Positions 61,001-64,000 of a DNA stretch of 64,000 nucleotides are shown here, in pieces; within the stretch, counting starts at the first letter, position 1, and every line of letters starts with the position of its first letter. A model generated the notes under the pieces. The model searched no databases and was not told where the DNA came from. It saw nothing but the letters and a program-made list of their open reading frames with translations. Position numbers and translations under genes: made by a program. The stretch lies in the NCBI RefSeq assembly GCF_030123105.1, contig NZ_CP126095.1:3844001-3908000 (forward strand). Direction: 5' to 3'. Source of the stretch: Paenibacillus sp. G2S3 (lineage in GTDB: Bacteria; Bacillota; Bacilli; Paenibacillales; Paenibacillaceae).

Positions 61001-62402
61001 CAGTAATTACACTGTTTCCGATGGCATTCTTCGCTGGTGTTATTTCTAACGTCCGCACCTCACCACTTCCACTTACTTTTAATCCACTATTCGGAATTAG
61101 GGAAGTATTAGAAGAAGTAGCTGTAACTTGCAGATCATCTCCATCCACATCGATGACCTTAAAGGAGCGTGATACTGGTTTGTTTTTATCCGTTGTAGTA
61201 TTTCCCATGAAGCCTGTGTCCTGCTTCCAGCTCGCTCCTGTAATGGTACCGTTCTTACCTGAAGCAGCCGGTGTATTGACAGCAATAGCACCATCATTGC
61301 TATTCGCTAATTTATAGTTTAAAGCTAGATTAGGCTCCGAACCCGTCAAATTGGCGTTCATTTCGCGAACAATATCACTTTGGGTTTTGGCTTTACTCCA
61401 GAACCTTACATCTCTCATTCCACCGTTATAATCTCCGTCCTGTCTCCATGTGCTTTTGCCAAGCCAGTTGTTCGGACGCGCTGCGCTTCCAACTGCACTT
61501 AAATCCATAGCCCCTTCTGCCTTTAGAACACCATCCCAATAAATGCGTCCCTTTTTCTGACTGTGATCATAAACAATTGCAACATGAACCCATTTAGAAA
61601 TCGGGAAATCTTCAGTGACGTTAATCTCACCTTTATTGGTGTACGCGACGAAGCTCATTTTTTTTCCGTTAAAGCCTACAAAAATATTGTGATCTGCCTC
61701 ACCGATTGAAGATTCGAAAAATCTCATCCATGTATTAAAACCATTCACCTTCAAAAATCCTTCAACTGTAAAAGAATTCCCATAAATATGTTGATCTGGG
61801 AACGACACATAATCCCCGCTGCCGTCAAAACTAAGATAGTCCCCACCATTTAGTTCTGTCAGATAAGGTGCATCGTTCACTGGATTTACAGTAATTGTGG
61901 CAGTGCCTGGATCTGGGCTGAACGCGGCAGATACTGAGGTATTCGCATTTTTTTGATAATTTGAATAACCACCTGCAGTTGTGTCCCATAGCTTAAAGCG
62001 AATGGAAGCTTGTCCGTTCCAGTCTTTCCCTGGTACAAAACGTATTTTCTCCGACTTCAGTAGCAGAAAAGCATTAGTGTTCGACACCGGCTCGATATTA
62101 TACCAGATGTTTCCCAACGTGTTGTAATATTGCCAGGCCCCATTGGTATTATCTAAAGCCACCACAGCAATCCCTGTTGTTGCTGGATCAGTTACCTTTC
62201 CTGACAAAAGACTGGACACAAGAACGCCCATGTTAGAAGTATCATCTTCATTAATGGACGGTATCACTGCTGGGCTATTCTCGAGCCAATCGAAGCTCGA
62301 TTTTGCACTAACAATTTGAGTCTGGATTGGACCTACACCCTGCACCACAACTCCTGTGGCTAACGAAATACTTATGCCTATTTTCATAAATGATGGCTTC
62401 AA
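58020..62402 (-). CDS. Surface protein: LamG-like domain, five Big_2 repeats, Fn3, three SLH domains
   Basis: The exported protein has 1460 residues. The start is a TTG at 62402, eight bases after GAGGGGG; the signal peptide is KIGISISLATGVVVQG followed by VSAKS. About 35-180 form cadherin-like beta structure (ending TITVNPVNDAPYL). A concanavalin/LamG-like domain covers 188-400 (YLSFDGSGDYVSF, KWVHVAIVYDHSQKKGRIYWDG). A second cadherin-like segment precedes five bacterial Ig-like group 2 repeats (about 492-935, each with VTGV, APANAT or TPADAT, WSSSDETVA, GxAIITVTT). An Fn3 domain lies at 940-1020, then a charged region, and three SLH domains at about 1275-1460. It is probably an adhesin or S-layer-associated cell-wall protein. 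Confidence 0.9.
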   Translation of the reverse strand: MKPSFMKIGISISLATGVVVQGVGPIQTQIVSAKSSFDWLENSPAVIPSINEDDTSNMGVLVSSLLSGKVTDPATTGIAVVALDNTNGAWQYYNTLGNIWYNIEPVSNTNAFLLLKSEKIRFVPGKDWNGQASIRFKLWDTTAGGYSNYQKNANTSVSAAFSPDPGTATITVNPVNDAPYLTELNGGDYLSFDGSGDYVSFPDQHIYGNSFTVEGFLKVNGFNTWMRFFESSIGEADHNIFVGFNGKKMSFVAYTNKGEINVTEDFPISKWVHVAIVYDHSQKKGRIYWDGVLKAEGAMDLSAVGSAARPNNWLGKSTWRQDGDYNGGMRDVRFWSKAKTQSDIVREMNANLTGSEPNLALNYKLANSNDGAIAVNTPAASGKNGTITGASWKQDTGFMGNTTTDKNKPVSRSFKVIDVDGDDLQVTATSSNTSLIPNSGLKVSGSGEVRTLEITPAKNAIGNSVITVTVNDGSLSSIYTFNVQVNDVGDVLVTGVTLSKDSLSLTEGEAGDTLSAVIAPANATNKTVTWSSSDATVATVVNGVVTPVKAGTAIITATTADGSYTATSTITVSAPVVNVTGVKLDHKTLELTAGEADALLKATIEPANATDTDVIWSSSDETIATVVNGVVTPVGEGTAIITVTTKDGSFTASTTVNVTAATPPTVIVTGVTLDQPTLNLTVGEEEETLQATVAPADATNKGVIWSSSDETVAKVVYGVVTPVGVGTAIITVTTKDGSYTASTTVNVKAATPPIVIVTGVTLDQSTLNLTVGEDGETLKATVTPANATDKDVIWSSSDETIATVVNGVVTPVGKGTAIITVTTKDGGYSASTTVNVAAATPPTVIVTGVSLDQSTLDLTVGEDGETLKATVTPADATNKDLIWSSSDETVAKVVDGVVIPVGEGKAIITVTTKDGSYTASTTVTVKAPVKPVTAPGIPTSVTAIAENGQAIITFTPPVNDGGSEITGYIVTAHPGGLTVTGNGSPLTISGLTNGTSYTFTVQAINKAGISESSAESNTVIPSAPSGDAGVPSQSTPSATPAPAVKDASVLINGKAETVGTVTNGKRKDQTLTTISLDQKKLEDKLAAEGKGAVVSISASRQSDATVGELNGQMVKNMQGNQAVLEIRTGNATFTLPAGQLNVDALSAQFGKSVALQDIKIQIEISTPTAAEVKAIEAAAQKGSFSLISAPVNFTARGIYGDKSIELSQFNTYVKRTIAIPEGMDPNKITTGVYIDADGSVHHVPTKVVVIDGKYFATINSLTGGTYSVIWHPLEFSDVANHWAKDSVNDMGSRLVIEGTGNGQFTPDQAITRAEFAAIVVRGLGLGLSQAATPFSDVKTTDWYNSAINTAYAYQLINGFEDGMFRPDDHITREQAMLIIAKAMKITALKAKLSNQSAEGFLTPYTDAGKASDWALSAITDCLQAGVIMGRSSNVLAPKDDMTRAEVAAIVKRLLQKSDLI
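59600..60925. repeat. Five tandem DNA repeats of about 267 bp coding Big_2 domains
   Basis: The string GGAGCTCCAGAT recurs at about 59748, 60016, 60283, 60550 and (one change) 60809, and flanking blocks agree closely for the first four units. The fifth (most N-terminal in the protein) is more diverged. The high identity at DNA level suggests recent duplication or gene conversion. Confidence 0.85.
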
Positions 62403-62491
62403 ACTCTTTTTCCCCCTCTAGCTTAAATCATGTCATCATTTCGACAATAATCGAGAGTATTATACAAAATTATGATAAACGAAAAATAAAC

Positions 62492-62537
62492 AAAAAAAGA
62501 ACCTTCGAAATCTAATCGATTCGTCGGTTCTCTTTTA
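62492..62537 (-). terminator. Terminator of the response regulator gene
   Basis: AAAAGAACC and GGTTCTCTTTT arms with an inner ATCGAT-containing loop; on the minus strand it ends in TTTTTTTGTTT. Confidence 0.8.
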
Positions 62538-62544
62538 CTATATA

Positions 62545-63636
62545 CTAGTTCATCATCTTCTTAATCAACGCTTTAAGCTTAGGATCAGGTGAAGTTCCAA
62601 GCTCCTGTTGAAGGGTCTCTTCCAATTGCCCATATCGCCGATAAGCTTCATTCATTCGCCCTAGTTCAATATACAAATAGATAATTTCCTGATGGATATC
62701 TTCTCGCAAGGGATCCAATTTCAATATTCTCTCAAAATAATGCAGCGATTGTTGACGCTCGTTCTGCTCCATATGCAATCTAGCAGCTAGTTCCAGCAGT
62801 CCAATAAAATCCTGCTCAAGTCGGCGTGTCTTCCCACTAGCCCAATCGTATGCTTTTCCTTTGAGAAAGGCCCCCGTATACAATGTTTCTACTTGATTGA
62901 ACCATTCTGAATGTCTTTTCGAGACTTGTCTAATTTGCTTCAGCAGTCGCTCAAACTCATACAAATCACAATAAACACTGCGTTCCTCTATACTAATTTC
63001 AGTTCTGCTGGCTTTTATAAAGCTAGTACCGATTGCTTTTCGAATATAGTACAGGGTAGAGTTCAGATTCTTCAGCGCTTTTTCAGGCTCCAGCCCGCTC
63101 CATAAGGTGTCGATGATTTCTTCTCGGCTAACCGTTCCTTTACTAATCAAAAAGGCAAACAATTCTTCGGTTTTTGGACTTCTCAGCTTGATGGGCTCTC
63201 TGTCTTGCGTACGGCGGTATATCTTTAATCCATTAAATAAGAGAACTTCTATGACAGGCTGAACCGTCACACCTCTATTCATTTTTTTGATCTTATCCAA
63301 AGTTTTAGTTAAACGCTGTGCAGTTACAGGCTTTAGGAGATAATCCACAGCGCTCAGTTCGAAGGCTTGCAGTGCGTATTCGTCATATCCTGTAACAAAA
63401 ACCACATTAATCGATTCATCTAGTTCATGCAAAAGGGTAGAAAGTTTCATTCCATTCGTGTCAGGCATAGAAATGTCCAAAAAAGCTACATCAATCGAAT
63501 TCCCCTTCACAAATTCATAGGCTTCCGTCGGATCCAGAAAAGTATCGTATACTTCAATCTCTCCACTCTGAGATAATATCCTTTTTAAGCGTTTTACTGA
63601 TAATTCTTCATCATCCACGATAATGGCCCGCAGCAT
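62545..63636 (-). CDS. Response regulator with SARP-like output domain
   Basis: The protein has 363 residues. The receiver domain (about 1-120) has the acidic pair in IIVDDEELS, the phosphorylated Asp in VAFLDISMPD near 54, Thr in VVFVTGYDEYA and Lys in YLLKPVTAQ. A winged-helix part (about 145-215: LRSPKTEELFAFLISKGTVSREEIIDTLW) is followed by a BTAD-like helical domain (about 225-360: EWFNQVETLYTGAFLKGKAYDWA, DIHQEIIYLYIELGRMNEAYRRY). This design is common in Paenibacillus two-component systems. It overlaps the operon of the kinase gene upstream, with three bases between them. The start ATG follows ATAGGAGG. Confidence 0.9.
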   Translation of the reverse strand: MLRAIIVDDEELSVKRLKRILSQSGEIEVYDTFLDPTEAYEFVKGNSIDVAFLDISMPDTNGMKLSTLLHELDESINVVFVTGYDEYALQAFELSAVDYLLKPVTAQRLTKTLDKIKKMNRGVTVQPVIEVLLFNGLKIYRRTQDREPIKLRSPKTEELFAFLISKGTVSREEIIDTLWSGLEPEKALKNLNSTLYYIRKAIGTSFIKASRTEISIEERSVYCDLYEFERLLKQIRQVSKRHSEWFNQVETLYTGAFLKGKAYDWASGKTRRLEQDFIGLLELAARLHMEQNERQQSLHYFERILKLDPLREDIHQEIIYLYIELGRMNEAYRRYGQLEETLQQELGTSPDPKLKALIKKMMN

Positions 63637-63639
63637 ATT

Positions 63640-64000
63640 TCAACCTCCTATCCGCGTCATGTGCTGTTTGGGGATGTCAAAAGAAACCCGTGTACCTTTT
63701 CCTTCAACACTTTGAATTCGAATGTTCATTCCATAAAGAAGTTTGATGCGCTGACTAATATTCCAAAGCCCTACGCCTCTTTTATCTACATCTGATTTCA
63801 TGATCTCCTCCAGCTTGTGCTCACTCATTCCGCATCCATTATCTTCTACCACAAAGCTGACCACAGACGGATCCGGCTCTTTCACAGATATAGTTACCTT
63901 TCCTCCCCGTAAATTGGACATCAGCCCATGTCTTATAGCATTTTCCACCAAAGGCTGTAGAATAAGTGGGGGAATCCGGCTATCCGTATTTGCGGTTATA
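63640..64000 (-). CDS. Sensor histidine kinase, C-terminal end (cut by window)
   Basis: The frame is open to the window edge and reads DSRIPPLILQPLVENAIRHG, the N-box of a GHKL ATPase domain of LytS-like kinases, then VEDNGCGMSE (G1 box) and GVGLWNISQRIKLLYG (G2 region) and a KGTRVSFDIP end. The sensor part lies outside. It is the partner of the response regulator that follows directly. Confidence 0.9.
   Translation of the reverse strand, partial: ITANTDSRIPPLILQPLVENAIRHGLMSNLRGGKVTISVKEPDPSVVSFVVEDNGCGMSEHKLEEIMKSDVDKRGVGLWNISQRIKLLYGMNIRIQSVEGKGTRVSFDIPKQHMTRIGG

Noticed and set aside
59665..61317. Several long plus-strand frames opposite the Ig-like repeats of the SLH protein.
   Set aside because: They recur with the repeat period and are antisense shadows of a repetitive coding sequence; no ribosome-binding sites.

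Overview
The window looks like a chromosomal segment of a low-to-mid GC, Gram-positive, spore-former-type bacterium, most likely Paenibacillus or a close relative. The support is two very long exported proteins with three C-terminal SLH domains, many secreted or intracellular glycoside hydrolases each with its own regulator, strong Shine-Dalgarno sites, frequent TTG/GTG starts, and a miaB-ricA pair as in Bacillales. The species assignment is inference. No rRNA, tRNA, CRISPR array, prophage or transposase gene was found.

Layout. 1-2.6 kb: end of an amino-acid permease, a small Ig-like protein, and a DUF6273 gene beside a decayed partial duplicate of itself. 2.6-5.5 kb: an NAD-salvage operon (NrtR-like Nudix protein, nicotinamidase, nicotinate phosphoribosyltransferase). 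5.6-7.7 kb: miaB-ricA. 8.1-16.1 kb: a tight five-gene operon (SWIM zinc finger, HEAT-like repeat protein, MoxR AAA+ ATPase, DUF5682 protein, VWA protein) resembling the uncharacterised yehLMPQ group of enterobacteria; it is the best candidate for an undescribed system. 16-18 kb: an old-yellow-enzyme and a small P-loop kinase-like protein. 18-24 kb: a complete L-rhamnose operon (fucO-rhaB-rhaA-rhaD) divergent from a DeoR regulator, with promoters and putative operators visible. 24-30 kb: a methyltransferase, zwf and gnd, then a 2-kb gene-free region with a 24-bp tandem repeat and a 1-kb array of palindromic repeats, then class I fructose-bisphosphate aldolase.

30.4-35.1 kb: a 1.55-k residue surface protein in which a DUF2252 (kinase-like family) domain is embedded between lamin-tail/beta-sandwich domains and SLH anchors. 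35-40 kb: a plant-polysaccharide locus with a broken GH43, an AraC regulator, a frameshifted GH28 and an intact GH88; the two broken hydrolase genes share a conserved upstream block of about 65 bp. 40-49.5 kb: an alpha-1,6-mannan operon (GH125, ABC importer, one secreted and two apparently cytoplasmic GH76 enzymes) with a strong sigma-A promoter overlapped by a cre-like site and followed upstream by a GntR-LacI hybrid regulator. 49.7-52.5 kb: a VOC protein, an SRPBCC protein and a PepF-like peptidase. 52.6-56.5 kb: a GH2 enzyme divergent from an ArsR-type regulator with a large extra domain. 56.5-58 kb: DUF1801, DUF4180 and ankyrin genes. 58-64 kb: a second SLH protein with five near-identical Ig-like repeats, beside a SARP-like response regulator and a sensor kinase cut by the window end.

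How the parts work together: the secreted GH76 would cut mannan outside, the ABC importer brings in oligosaccharides, and the cytoplasmic GH76 pair plus GH125 finish them to mannose. Rhamnose goes through RhaA-RhaB-RhaD to DHAP and lactaldehyde, which FucO reduces. Zwf and Gnd supply NADPH and pentose phosphates. All functional statements rest on reading the translated sequences and recall of protein families; no database search was run.
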